Below, one piece after another: positions 34,701 to 45,895 of a stretch of DNA of 64,000 bases (positions are counted from its first letter, which is position 1; every line of letters starts with the position of its first letter). The notes under the pieces were generated by a model. That model was not told where the DNA came from. It ran no database searches and saw nothing but the letters and a program-made list of their open reading frames with translations. The stretch is from Cercis canadensis (lineage: Eukaryota; Streptophyta; Magnoliopsida; Fabales; Fabaceae): the NCBI GenBank assembly GCA_003255065.1, contig QAOA01007226.1:143990-207989 (forward strand). Reading direction: 5' to 3'. The translations under genes were made by a program, and so were the position numbers.

Positions 34701-36117
34701 ATACATTTTTTATAAAGTAGTTAACCCTCATATTTATTCTTTTAGAAACCTCTTTTGGGCTGAATGGAGTGGGCTTGGGCCACATTTCATGACTTTGGAT
34801 ACAATTGTGCTTTATTGTATTTTTCAGCAATACTGAGCATTTTATGCTGTCTCTGTATTTTATCTATAACTTGAGTTTTGGACATCTAATAATTTTGAAT
34901 CTTACCTTGTAGGAAAGCTAAAAGAAAGCTCTACAACTTTAATTCAGAGCCCCAAGTCTAATTTGGATGTCTAGCTGGTTATATGCAGCCTGGAAACCAG
35001 AGAAGAGATGATGTCGCAGGATCCTGACCCACATGTAGTTTTGGGACCATAAATTGAGCTGTAAGTGTCGTATGGACTTGAAACTAGTCCCATTGGAAAG
35101 CTAAGATGCAGAGCTTCAATTGTTATGCAGACCAGTTTACCAAATTATATAGTTTAGATGGTCTTATTGCTTGTTGAATTTGGATGATGGTTCTAGAGAC
35201 CTGTTGGCACTTAAATGGGTATAACTTCTTCACTACAAGTACAATTGAGCTTAAACCAAAGCCCAATAAAAGCTAAGGCCCATGTGAATGCATCTGCCCT
35301 AAGGGCAATTTGGGTGTGCATGTATTTTTGGAGGTTTATATGATCAAAAAGAGGCAACCGAAATTCAAGAGGATATTTTGTCGACAGCTTTTCTACTTTT
35401 TTTAGTCTCTAAGTTTTCTCTCTAAGTTCTTTGTAAACTTTGTCCCTCTTGTTGATAGAGGGCTGGTTACTCAAATCAATCCAGGTTTTAGCTGTTCTGA
35501 TTATTAATTCTGAGATTATTCTTTGATTGTCATTCATTTAGTGGTTAATCTACTTCTTTCCATCCTCTGAAATATTCTGTTTTAATTGCTTAAATTCAAA
35601 TTTAAATTTTCATGTGTTGATTGCTGAATTGCATGTGATAAAAGAGAAAATTAAAGGTTAATTAATATTTCTAAGCTTTTGGACGGATTAATTACCTTGG
35701 CTGGATTTTGGACTTAGGCAAAACTTGATTTGAATGAGTGCTTAATTCATTTAGTCTTAGTTGATCCAAATTCTAGTTGCTTAACCAGTGGACATCCATA
35801 GAGCACTGAGAGGCTTCTTGATGTGTTCTAAGGCCAAGAACTAGATTAATAATTGAATGAGTTCTTTGAAATCAATGATGAATTAAAATCAGAATTAGTT
35901 AGACTTGAATTGGTTGTTTTCCTTAAGGTTTACCACTTTTAATCATTGTCTGTTGATCACTTATACAAACAAAACCCCCATGTTTAATTAACTCCTTAAT
36001 TGGATTCCTTAACTAGATTAATCATTTGGTTTGACTTGGTGTTGTCTTATGCTACAAGTAGCTTTGGTAAACCGACTTTAAACTTTCATTAATTTGGAGA
36101 GTCTTGGCAGCTCATCA
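34701..36117 (+). repeat. Athila-2 5' LTR (main part)
   Basis: Begins at the ATACA duplication of the Athila-1 insertion; its first 6 bp are at 19640-19645. It ends GGCAGCTCATCA. With 33272-34700 it forms a 1.4-kb inverted repeat. Confidence 0.85.
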
Positions 36118-36122
36118 AATTT

Positions 36123-36140
36123 TGGCGCCGTTGTCGGGGA
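36123..36140 (+). promoter_or_regulatory. Athila-2 tRNA primer binding site
   Basis: TGGCGCCGTTGTCGGGGA, one mismatch to the tRNA-Asp complement, 5 bp after the LTR. Confidence 0.85.
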
Positions 36141-36797
36141 TTATTCTAGTTTTGAATCAATATTATTAGTAGTGAAACTGACTTTTAACTTCTCCCTGAT
36201 TCTCCCTGCTTGTGTGTGTGTTTGTGTTCTTTTTACGGTTTATACCACTTTTCCATTACTTTTTGGCCAACTTTCTATTCTGTGTGAGACCTCTGGCCAT
36301 TGTTTTTCTTGCTTTGTGGTTTCCCTAGATGTTTTAGGTTGTTATTGTGTGAATTCTGGTGATTTGGATCATTTCCCCTTTGTTTTTCCTTCATTTTGGC
36401 TTGAATTAGTGATTTTCGAGTGTACTGTTCCGACCAAATTTTTGTTCTCCGATTGACCTGAAACTTGGTCAGTTAAAAGAAAATGGGCCAACAATCAATA
36501 GTCATAGCTAATGTTAGTAGGTCTTCATTTTTAAGCCAAATTTCACTTTTTTGACCATTTTTCCATTTTTAAAAGATTTTTTATTTGATTTTTGAGTTCC
36601 ATTTTCATTCAGCTTTCATTCTGTTATGGTCTCAAAATTTTTAAAAATGTTTAGATATCTTTTCTAGTGTTATTTTGGTGTGTTTTCGCATTTGTTTTGT
36701 GCTTTTGGTGTATTTTTGTTTTAGTCAAATTCTATCCTTTTTGTGTGTTTTTGTATATTATGATGTGTTTAAGCATTCAACCACTGATATGCATGGT
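36141..36797 (+). other. Athila-2 5' leader
   Basis: Non-coding, pyrimidine-rich leader colinear with that of Athila-1. The open frame 36094-36456 spans LTR, primer site and leader and is not a gene. Confidence 0.65.
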
Positions 36798-37186
36798 GTA
36801 TGACTAGGTCTTCTCCTTTTGAATTACTTGAAGTTGACCCTGATATAGAGAGAACCTTGCATACACTTGCTAGAGCACATAGAGCAGCTAATAATATAAA
36901 ACCGACCATGGCTGAAATAGACCTCCTGTTGTTATTTCTGTTACTGATCTTGTTGATAATGCTAATAGAGTTGATAATGCTAACAGGGCTGAAAATAATA
37001 ATAATATATAAGCTAGAGATAGAACTCTTAAGGAATTGGCTACCCCTGATGTTGCTTATCAACCTTTAGGGATCTAATATCCTGAACTTGATACTGCTTT
37101 TGAATTAAAATCTGGATTGATACACTTGTTGCCAAAGTTCCATAGCCTTGCAAGTGTAGATCCTCATAAACATCTAAAGAAATTTC
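36795..37186 (+). other. Alternative copy of Athila-2 gag start (unoccupied site)
   Basis: 392 bp that reappear at 38587-38978 with at least two substitutions. Here gag follows GCAT directly; in the second copy a solo LTR stands before the same GGTGTATGACTAGG. This looks like the pre-insertion haplotype joined at the N (37187) to the haplotype with the LTR. Confidence 0.65.
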
Positions 37187-37187
37187 N

Positions 37188-38586
37188 AATTAAGTTTAAG
37201 GTCGGTTACCTAGCTTTTTGCAGCAAGGGGTAGCCCTAAGTCGAACCTAAGGATTGTTCTATTTGGTGAATCATATTAAGAAGCATGTAAACAGGGGGGT
37301 TTTGTTGGTTTAAGTGCTTGACAGAAATTAATTGAAAGTGGTGAAGTTTAAGAGAAAGCAACCAATCCAAGTCTTTACTAATTCTGATTTAAGTTCATCC
37401 TTGATTTCTAATGATCCATTCAATTATTAACCATGTTCTTGGCCTTTAAAACATATCAAGAAGCCTCTCAATGTTCTATGGATTCCACTGGTTAAGCAAC
37501 CAGAATTCGGTTTTAACTAAGACCAAATGAATTAAGCAAACATTCAAGTCTAGTTTTACCTAAGTCCATGATCCAGCCAAGGTGATTAATCCATCCAAAA
37601 GCTCAGAAACATTAATCAACCATACAATCCTCTTTTATCACATGCAATTAAGCAATCACACATGAAGATTCAAATTCGAATTTTAACAATCCAAACAGAA
37701 TAGTCTAGAGGAAGCAAGAAACAGATTAATCATTGAATGAACAACAACAACACATAATCTCAAAACCCATAATCAGAATAGCAAAACCTGGATTGATATG
37801 ATGGATTAGCCCTCCATGAACAAGAGGAGCTGAGTTCTTACAAAATATCTAAAAGAAAAACTTAGAGACTAAGGCAAGAAGAGAAAGCTGTCTAAAAATA
37901 TCTAAAACTTGGTAATGAATTTCGGCTGCCTCCTTCTTCTGATATAGACCTCCAATTTTACATGCACACCTAAATTGCCCTTAGGGCACACTTGTTCCCA
38001 TGGGCCTTAGCTTCAATTGGGCTTTGGTTTGGGCCCATTTGGACTTGTAATGAGGAAGTTAGGCCCATTTAAGTGGCAGAAGGTGTCTGGAACCGTCAGC
38101 TAACTCGCACAGCAAATAAGACCATCTTTCACATAAAATATGGTGAACAGGTCTTCATATAAATTGAAGCTCTGTCTGTTAGCTTTCCAATGGTACCAGT
38201 TTCAGGTCCATATGACATCTACAACTCCAGTTATGACCCAAATACTGCATGTAGGTCAGGATCCTGCGACAGCATGTCTTCTCTGGCTTCCAGGCTGCAT
38301 ATGACCTTCTGAACGTCCGAATTAGCTTTGGAGCCCTGAAAGAAAGTTGTAGACAATTCTCTCAGCTTTCCAACAAGGTATGACTCGGAATTTTTGGACA
38401 TCCAGAACTCAAGATATGCCTGAAACACAGAGACAGCATATAATGCCCAGTATTGCTGGAAATTGCAATTAAGCATAAATGGATCCTAAGTCATGAAATG
38501 AGGTCTAAGTCTATGCAATTCAACCCAAAAGAGGTTTAGAAGACTAAGTATGAGGAATAACTATTGTATAAAAAGTGTGTTCATCA
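37188..38586. repeat. Athila-related solo LTR before gag
   Basis: 1.4 kb of an LTR similar to, but clearly diverged from, the Athila-1/2 LTRs; the first ~28 bp are lost at the N. It ends TGTTCATCA at 38586. By comparison with the copy lacking it, the target duplication would be GGTGT (38587-38591). No internal element sequence follows, so it is a solo LTR. Confidence 0.7.
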
Positions 38587-38591
38587 GGTGT

Positions 38592-40458
38592 ATGACTAGG
38601 TCTTCTCCTTTTGAATTACTTGAAGTTGACCCTGATATAGAGAGAACCTTGCATACACTTGCTAGAGCACATAGAGCAGCTAATAATATAAAACCGACCA
38701 TGGCTGAAATAGACCTCCTGTTGTTATTTCTGTTACTGATCTTGTTGAAAATGCTAATAGAGTTGATAATGCTAACAGGGCTGAAAATAATAATAATATA
38801 TAAGCTAGAGATAGAACTCTTAAGGAATTGGCTACCCCTGATGTTGCTTATCAACCTTTAGGGATCTAATATCCTGAACTTGATACTGCTTTTGAATTAA
38901 AATCTGGATTGATACACTTGTTGCCAAAGTTCCATAGCCTTGCAAGTGAAGATCCTCATAAACATCTAAAGAAATTTCATGTGGTTTGTTCCACAACGAG
39001 GCCACAAGGAATCTATGAAGAATATATCAAGTTGAGAGCATTCCCTTGCTAATGCAGCTAAGGATTGGCTCTTTTACTTATCACAAGGTTCAGTGAGAAA
39101 TTAGAGTAACATGAAGAAGCTGTTCTTGGCGAAGTTCTTCCCTGCATCAAGGACTGCCGCAATTCGAAAAGACATTTATGGTATAATGCAACTACCAGGA
39201 GAGACATTGCATGAGTATTGGGAAAGATTCACCAAACTGTGCTCAAGCTGCCTTCACCATCAGATTAGTGATCAGCTTTTAATCCAGTACTTCTATGAGG
39301 GCTTGTCACCTCCGGACATGAGTAACATTGATTATGTTAGTGGATGAACATTAGTAGATAAAACACCAACTGTTGCCAGAGCTTTGATTTCTAATATGGC
39401 TGAATATTCCTAGCAGTTTGATGTCAGGATGATTCCTTCCACTAGGGGAGTCAATGAACTTGTTGTATCACTTGCTGACCAACAAAGAATGGAACACAGA
39501 CTTGATGAGTTGACCTCCTTGGTGAGGCAGTTGACAGTGGGACAATAAGTACTTACACCTCAACCTGCAAGCTTGTCTGGCATTTGCTCTTGTCCGTCTC
39601 ATCCCACAGATGCATGCCCTACACTTCAAGATGGTGATTCTGGATTTCAAGATCACTTTGTAGCTACAACAGGTGTTTTTCCTGGTAGACTCCAATACCA
39701 ATCACAGCAACAACTTAGATATGATCCGTACTCCAATACTTATAACCCCGGTTGGAGAGATAAGCCAAATTTCAGATATGACAATGCTGCAGCACCACAA
39801 CAACAGTCATCCCAACAACAACCATAGCAGCAGTATAGGCAACCATTTCAACAACAAAATCAATTTCAACCCGCTATGCAGAGCCAATTTCAACCAACTA
39901 GGCCACCATTCCAGCAGCGGCCAGCCGGCCTGTCAACATCTAAACCTGAGCCTTCATTGGAAGATTTGGTGAAGTAAATGACCACTAGCAACATTCAGTT
40001 CCAGCAGAAGGTAGAGACCACCATGCAAAATCTAGAAACTCAAATTAGGCAATTGTCATCATCAGTAAGTCAGTTGCAGTCCAAGGGTTCTAGCAAACTT
40101 CCTTCACAGATAATTCCTAATCTAAACGGGAATAATGTAAGTGCTATCACACTGAGGTTTGGAAAATCCTTACAAGTCCCAGCCGAGCCTAAACCTGCAA
40201 GCGAGCCCCAACAGGTAGAGAAAGCAGTTTCTGAGCTAATCACCCTTGCACCTAAGAGCAAGACGCCTGCAGTAGCTCTCCCCTTTTCACAGAGAGCCAC
40301 TCAGTTCAAGAAAACAAATGAGGCTGAAAAGAATAGAGAGCTTCTGGAGACTTTCAGGAAAGTGAAAGTTAACATTCCATTGCTGGATGCTATCAAGCAA
40401 ATTGCTAAATATGCCAAATTTCTCAAAGAATTATGCACCCAGAGGAGGCGGTTGAAGG
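38592..40458 (+). pseudogene. Athila-2 gag
   Basis: MTRSSPFELLEVDPDIERTL start, then a 1-bp loss near 38710 relative to Athila-1 shifts the frame (AEN.. becomes AEI..). Capsid-like blocks follow (LIHLLPKFHSLASEDPHKHL; KKLFLAKFFPASRT; GETLHEYWERFTKLC; LLIQYFYEGLSP), then a Gln-rich linker (about 39750-39900), coiled-coil-like SNIQFQQKVETTMQNLETQI and the RELLETFRKVKVNIPLLDAI block. Stops include TAG 39102-39104 and TAA 39546-39548 at the same codons as in Athila-1. Non-functional as it stands. Confidence 0.85.
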
Positions 40459-41297
40459 GTAATGAGAGAATCAGCACGAGTCAAAACGTCTCAGCCCTTA
40501 TTCAGCCTCTGCCTCAGAAATGCAAGGATCTAGGAACTTTCATAATTCCATGTGTTATAGACAATTCTAAGTTTGAGCATATCATGCTAGATCTAGGTGC
40601 TTCTATAAATGTCATGTCTATGTTTGTCTTTAGTTCCCTCGGGCTTGGACCCTTGAGTGCCACATGAGTTGTGATTTAGTTAGCCAACAAGAACAGTTCA
40701 TATCCAGCTGGATTGATTGAAGATGTGTTAGTCAGAGTTGATGAGCTGATCTTCCCTACCGATGTTTACATTCTAGAGATTGAGGGACAGTCACAATCCA
40801 ACAAGGCTCCACTCATTCTGGGGAGACCATTCCTCAAGATTGCACGGACCAAGATCGATGTGTATGCGGGAACTCTATCCATAGAGTTTGGAGATTCTGT
40901 TATGCAGTTCAATATTTTTGATGCTATGAAGCATCCTGTGGATGAGCATTCTATTTTTCATATTGATGTGATTGATAATTTGGTTGAAGATGTCTACCAT
41001 CATTTGTGTGCTGATTTACCTGATTTGGTTGGTTTTGATGATTCTGTTCAGTGCCAATCTTGTACTGATTGTGATAGTGATTTTGTCTTTGCTATTTGTG
41101 TTGAGATCTCCACCTTCTTACATGATGATGACTCTGGTTTCCTAAAGCTGGCAGTAGCCACTGTTTATGAGGAGATTCAGTCTGCAGAGATTGAAGTTCA
41201 GCCACCTAGATTACTGCACTTTGTAGTGCAGCCACCCAAGTTAGAGTTGAAGCATCTGCCTAAGCATTTGAAATATGCATATTTGGCATATGCATAA
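40459..41297 (+). pseudogene. Athila-2 protease and single Cys-rich module
   Basis: Retropepsin domain with FEHIMLDLGASINVM (D-L-G-A-S active site retained), then IEDVLVRVDELIFPTDVYIL and APLILGRPFLKIARTKID. One Cys-rich module follows (HLCADLPDLVGFDDSVQ; CQSCTDCDSD). Stops at about 40666 and 40678 (after LSAT and VVI) break the frame. The C-terminal extension (PPRLLHFVVQPPKLELKHLP) leads to RT, which is typical of the Athila linker before RT. Confidence 0.8.
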
Positions 41298-41421
41298 CAG
41301 CTTCCTGTAATTGTGACTAACAATTTACTTCCTGAGCAAGAGGAAAGATTGCTACTGATTCTGCGAGAGCACAAGCAAGCTATTAGCTGGACATTAGCGG
41401 ATATTCTTGGTATTAGTCTGT

Positions 41422-41597
41422 TGATGAGCTGCCGAGGCTCCTCAAATTAATTAAGTTTTAGGTCGGTTACCTAGCTTTTTGCAGCATAGGACAGCCCTAA
41501 GTCGAACCTAAGGATTGTTCTATGTGGTGAATCATATTGAAAAGCATGTAAACAGAGGGGGTTGNAATAACTATTGTATAAAAAGTGTGTTCATCAT
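41422..41597. repeat. Second Athila-related solo LTR, interior lost at an N
   Basis: Begins TGATGAGCTGCCGAGG and ends GTGTTCATCA, with TCTGT on both sides (41417-41421 and 41598-41602). Only about 143 bp of the start and 32 bp of the end are present around the N at 41565; the full LTR is about 1.4 kb as at 37188-38586. Confidence 0.8.
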
Positions 41598-41602
41598 CTG
41601 TC

Positions 41603-42960
41603 TACATGCATGCATCGCATATTACTTGAAGATGACGCTAAACCAGTGAGGCAACCTCAGAGGTGATTAAACCCTCTGATTCTGGACATGGTGAAGAAGG
41701 AGGTGACCAAGCTGCTGCAAGCTGACATCATCTATCCCATATCTAACAACACCTGGGTGAGCCCGGTGTAGGTCGTCCTGAAGAAATCCAGGGTTACAGT
41801 GGTGGCAAACCAAAATAACGAGCTGCTACCTACCCGAGTATAGAATAGCTGGCGGGTATGCATCAATTATAGGAAGCTAAATCAAGCCACCAGGAAGGAT
41901 CATTACCCCCTACCGTTCATCGATCAAATGCTAGAACGGTTAGCTGAGAAATCACATTACTGCTTCCTGGATGACTACATTGGATACTTTCAGATCCATT
42001 GCACTGGAGGATCAAGAGAATACCATTTTCACATGTCCCTTCGACAAGTTTGCTTATCGACGAATGCCTTTCGGCCTTTGCAACGCCTCTGGTACCTTCC
42101 AGCGGTGCATGGTGAGTATATTCTTTGACTTTTTATAGAAGTGTATGGAGATGTTTATGGAGGATTTTACTGTCTATGATTCTTCTTTTGATTTCTGTCT
42201 GAATAGCCTAGTTAGAGTGCTGCATCGCTGCATTGAAACTAACCTTGTTTTAAATTTTGAAAAATGTCATTTCATGGTAGAGCAGAGTATAGTTTTAGGT
42301 CATGTTGTGTCTAAGAAGGGAGTTGAGGTAGATCTTGCTAAAATTGATGTCATTACTGCTTTATTTTACCCCACATGCATGCTGGAAGTTCGGTCATTTC
42401 TTGGACATGCAGATTTCTACCGGCGCTTTATTAGAGACTTCAGCAAGATAGTCATCCCACTGTCTAGCCTTTTGCAGAAAGATGTAGAGTTTCTGTTTGG
42501 TCAGAAGTGCAAGGAAGCTTTCAACCACCTGAAGCTAGCTCTGACCTATACCCATGTCATTCAACCACCTGATTGGACACTCCCGTTTGAGCTAATGTAC
42601 GACGCTTCTAACTATGCCTTGGGAGTTGTCTTGGCGTAACAAGTGGCCAAAGTTTCCCACGTGGTTTATTATGCTTCAAGAACTCTAGATGCTGCTCAAA
42701 CAAACTACACAACCACCGAAAAAGAACTTTTATCTATTATGTTTGCATTAGATAAGTTCAGGTCTTATTTGATAGATTCTAAGGTTGTGGTATTTCAGAT
42801 TATACAGCTCTAAAGTATCTCTTGAAGAAACCAGATGCCAAGCCATGATTGATAAGGTGGATGTTGCTGCTCTAAGAGTTTGATGTGGAGATCCGAGACA
42901 AAAGTAGGGCAGAAAACCTAGTTACTGACCACCTGAGCCGCATTGAGCGAGATCCTGATC
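41603..42960 (+). pseudogene. Athila-2 reverse transcriptase and RNase H
   Basis: RT blocks in changing frames: LLQADIIYPISNNTWVSPV, CINYRKLNQATRKDHYPLPF, HYCFLDDYIGYFQIHC, YRRMPFGLCNASGTFQRCM, then the catalytic motif, which reads FMEDFTVYD where FMDDF is usual (first Asp to Glu, 42160-42162). Connection and RNase H follow: [73 protein letters not shown]. Several frameshifts (about 41720-42050, 42785-42870) and stops show it is dead. Confidence 0.9.
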
Positions 42961-43179
42961 CACTACCCATTCGGGATTCCTTTCCTGACGAGCAACTGTT
43001 AGGGCTGCATGGTAAGTTTCCATAGTATCCAGATCTTGTGAATTATCTAGTTGCCTATGCTTTGCCCTCACACCTCACACATGCACAAATAGACAAGTTA
43101 AAGAGTGAGGCAAAATATGATGTGTAGGATGATTCCTATCTCTAGAAATTTTATAGTGATCAAATAATTAGGAGATGTG

Positions 43180-44317
43180 TGCCTGATAATGAGTTATAGC
43201 CTATTCTTAGCTTTTGCCATACTTTTGCTTGTGGAGGACATTTTGATCCTTAGCGTACTGCTAGGAAAGTCTTAGACTCTAGATTGTATTGGGTCACTTT
43301 ATTTAGGAATGCACACATATTTTGTAAATCTTGTGAACAATGTCAGAGAACCTGGAATATTTCCCATAGGCATGAGATGCCCCAACAGCCTTTGCTATTT
43401 CGTGAGATTTTTTATGATTGGGGTATTGACTTTATAGGGTCTTTTCTTGTTTCTTTCGGTTTTGTTTACATCTTACTCGTTGTTGATTATGTGTCTAAGT
43501 GGGTGGAGGTAAAAGCTACTTGTACTGATGATTCTAAAATTGTTGTAGATTTTGTTAGATCAAATATTTTCTGCAGATTTAGCATTCCTAGGGCCATCAT
43601 CAATTATCAGGGTTCACATTTCTGCAACCGGAGCATGGCGGCTTTAATGAAGAAATATGGAGTCATGCATAAGGTTTATACCCCTTACCACTCTCAGACT
43701 AATAGGCAAGCTGAAGTCTCCAACAGGGAGATCAAACATGTCTTGGAGAAGATTGTCCAACCTAATAGGAAGGACTGGAGTTTGCGACTTGAGGATGCTC
43801 TATGGGCATACCGGACTGCTTTCAAGACACCTATTGGGATATCTCCCTACCGGATAGTTTTTAGCAAAGCATACCACCTTCCAATGGAGCTTGAGCACAA
43901 GGCTTATTGGACGGTCAAACAGTGCAACCTTGATTTGAGCCAAGTCGGATCCCAGAGAAAGCTTCACCTCAAGAGCTTGAGGAGCTTCATTTGGATGCTT
44001 ATGAGAGCTTTCACATCTACAAAGAAAAGACCAAGAGGTTTCATGATAACATGGTGCTGAGGAAGGAGTTCTCTATTGGCCAGAAAGTTTTCTTGTATAA
44101 CTCCCACCTAAAGCTCATGCCCGACAAGCTCCGTTCTCAATGGCTTAGTCCATTTGTTGTCACCAAAGTTTTTTCTTATGGTGCAGTTGAGATAGCGAAT
44201 GAGTCCACCAACAAGGCTTTCAAGGTGAATGGGCATCGCCTCAAGCCATTCTATGAGGGAGCTAAAGAGGATATAGTGGAAGAGATCTACTTGCACGATG
44301 CAATCTACCTCACTTGA
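43180..44317 (+). pseudogene. Athila-2 integrase
   Basis: HHCC zinc-binding domain ([21 protein letters not shown]), then the catalytic core [20 protein letters not shown] with first Asp; the second catalytic Asp is replaced by Tyr (IINYQGSHF, codon 43605-43607); the third residue, Glu, is kept ([13 protein letters not shown]). The C-terminal part ([20 protein letters not shown]; then, after a frameshift near 43990, GQKVFLYNSHLKLMPDKLRS and FKVNGHRLKPFYEG) is the GPY/F-type module of gypsy integrases. The active-site loss alone would inactivate it. Confidence 0.9.
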
Positions 44318-44393
44318 TCAGGATATTTCTTCTCTCTTTTATTTTACTTGTCCTTAGCTGCTTGATGTTAATTGTCATATGTTGCTACTTTTT

Positions 44394-44448
44394 GAAGTTT
44401 TTACATTGAGGACAATGTATAATTTAAGTGTGTGAGAGGTTTACATTC
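44394..44448 (+). promoter_or_regulatory. Athila-2 internal polypurine-like motif
   Basis: TTACATTGAGGACAATGTAT, then TTTAAGTGTGTGAGAGG; the counterpart in Athila-1 reads AAGTGTGGGGGAAG. Confidence 0.6.
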
Positions 44449-45895
44449 TATTTTTTTTTTCTGTTTTTGTGTGTGTTTTTAATTCTTTTTTTAAAAGTTT
44501 TGTTTTCTGTTTAATTTACTGTTTATTGGTTTTATTTACTTTGCTATTTTCTATTTAGTGTTCTTGCTGTTTTTTTTTTTTGTTTTTTTTGTTTTCTATC
44601 AATTTTTTGTTTTTGTTTTGATTTTCTGTTCACTTTACTATTTTCTGCTTTTATTTAAGTTTGTTAATTCTGTTTTGGTGTTTTTAGTCTCTTTGCTGTT
44701 TTCTGTTTTAATTGCCTTCTAATGATGTTTTAGAATTTGTGAAACTATAAATTTAAGTAATTGCGATTCAAAGTTCATAGCATGATTAAATAACTTATTT
44801 TCCATCATTAATTTTACATGCTTGGTTTTGGATGTTGGATTAGTGATTAAAGTTTGATATATGCACGCCTTGTGAGATTTTGAGCCTTTTAATGGATGGA
44901 TTTAGTATTTGTGTCATTCTTTTCTTTCTAGTGTGATTTTCACTCATGAATTTTGATCACTCTAAAACTTGCTTTGATTCTTTTTAAAGCTACATTTTCA
45001 CTTGCATACATGAACATGATTGAGACATTCTTTCTTGATTTAGCTACTTTGTCAAATAGCCAACCTTATATTATTTTCCTTTGATTACCCTCTTGAGCCT
45101 ATTTGTCTATCTTTGGTCTTAGCTCATTATGTGTCTTTGTGAAAAACCATGTTGTTACCTTACCTTAGGGAATGGGAGAGTATTAGTTCATTATCTTGGA
45201 GGAACTCTTATGCTTGTGGGTAATTAATAATGCAAGTATAGAGGTAGTGAAAATTATTGGGCAATGTGCAAAGTTGGATATGAAAGAAAGAAAAAAAAAT
45301 CAGAATTGTGAAAAAGGAAAGGAAAATGAAGGAATATGTGAAAAGAAAAGAGAGTATGTTTTACATGTTTAGAAATTGGAAAAATTTTCATGCTTGTTAA
45401 TCGAATTCCTCCCCAATGCTCTTTTATTCTCTTAGGGTACTTAGCTTGTCATATTTATATTATTCCTACCATTTACCTTGGCCCTATTACAACCTTGAAT
45501 AAAGTCCTCTTGATTTGTGTATGCATTTGTTTGAGTAGTGGAAAAGTAGAAGATAAACAAGTCTATGGTAGTGCATTTCTTCATGAGTTTCATTGAGTGA
45601 AATACTTACTTTCTAAACACTTGAGAGATTAAGAGTATATCCCTTGAGAATTTATTATTCTTGACTCATGTTTTTCAATTGAAGTTACCTTAATTGTTGA
45701 TTTTGGATGTGAAGAAATTTTATTTCATGAATGTTGTGACTTCCTTGAATTTTTAAGTGCTCTTCTTGTTTTTGAACTTATGAAATTCTTGAATATCATT
45801 GGGAATTCTTGAGTTAGTTAATTTGTTTTTCTTTGTTTCTTAGTTTTGAAATTCTAGTTTGTTCGAGACGTGCAAAAGCTAAGTATAGGGGAATT
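44449..45895 (+). other. Athila-2 3' non-coding module
   Basis: 1.45 kb without a gene, TTTTCTGTTTT-rich at 44450-44720. The last 40 bp hold CGAGACGTGCAAAAGCTAAG and TATAGGGGAATT, the degenerate terminal polypurine tract. Confidence 0.65.

Noticed and set aside
36123..36140. tRNA-like sequence
   Set aside because: It matches only the tRNA 3' end in antisense, next to an LTR; it is a primer site, not a tRNA gene. The same holds for 33249, 52860 and 55238.
36094..36456. 120-codon plus frame at the Athila-2 LTR/leader border
   Set aside because: Crosses the LTR end and primer site and has no family resemblance.
36769..37062. Minus frames over the Athila-2 gag start (also at 38561)
   Set aside because: Shadows of gag; the plus strand shows the family motifs.
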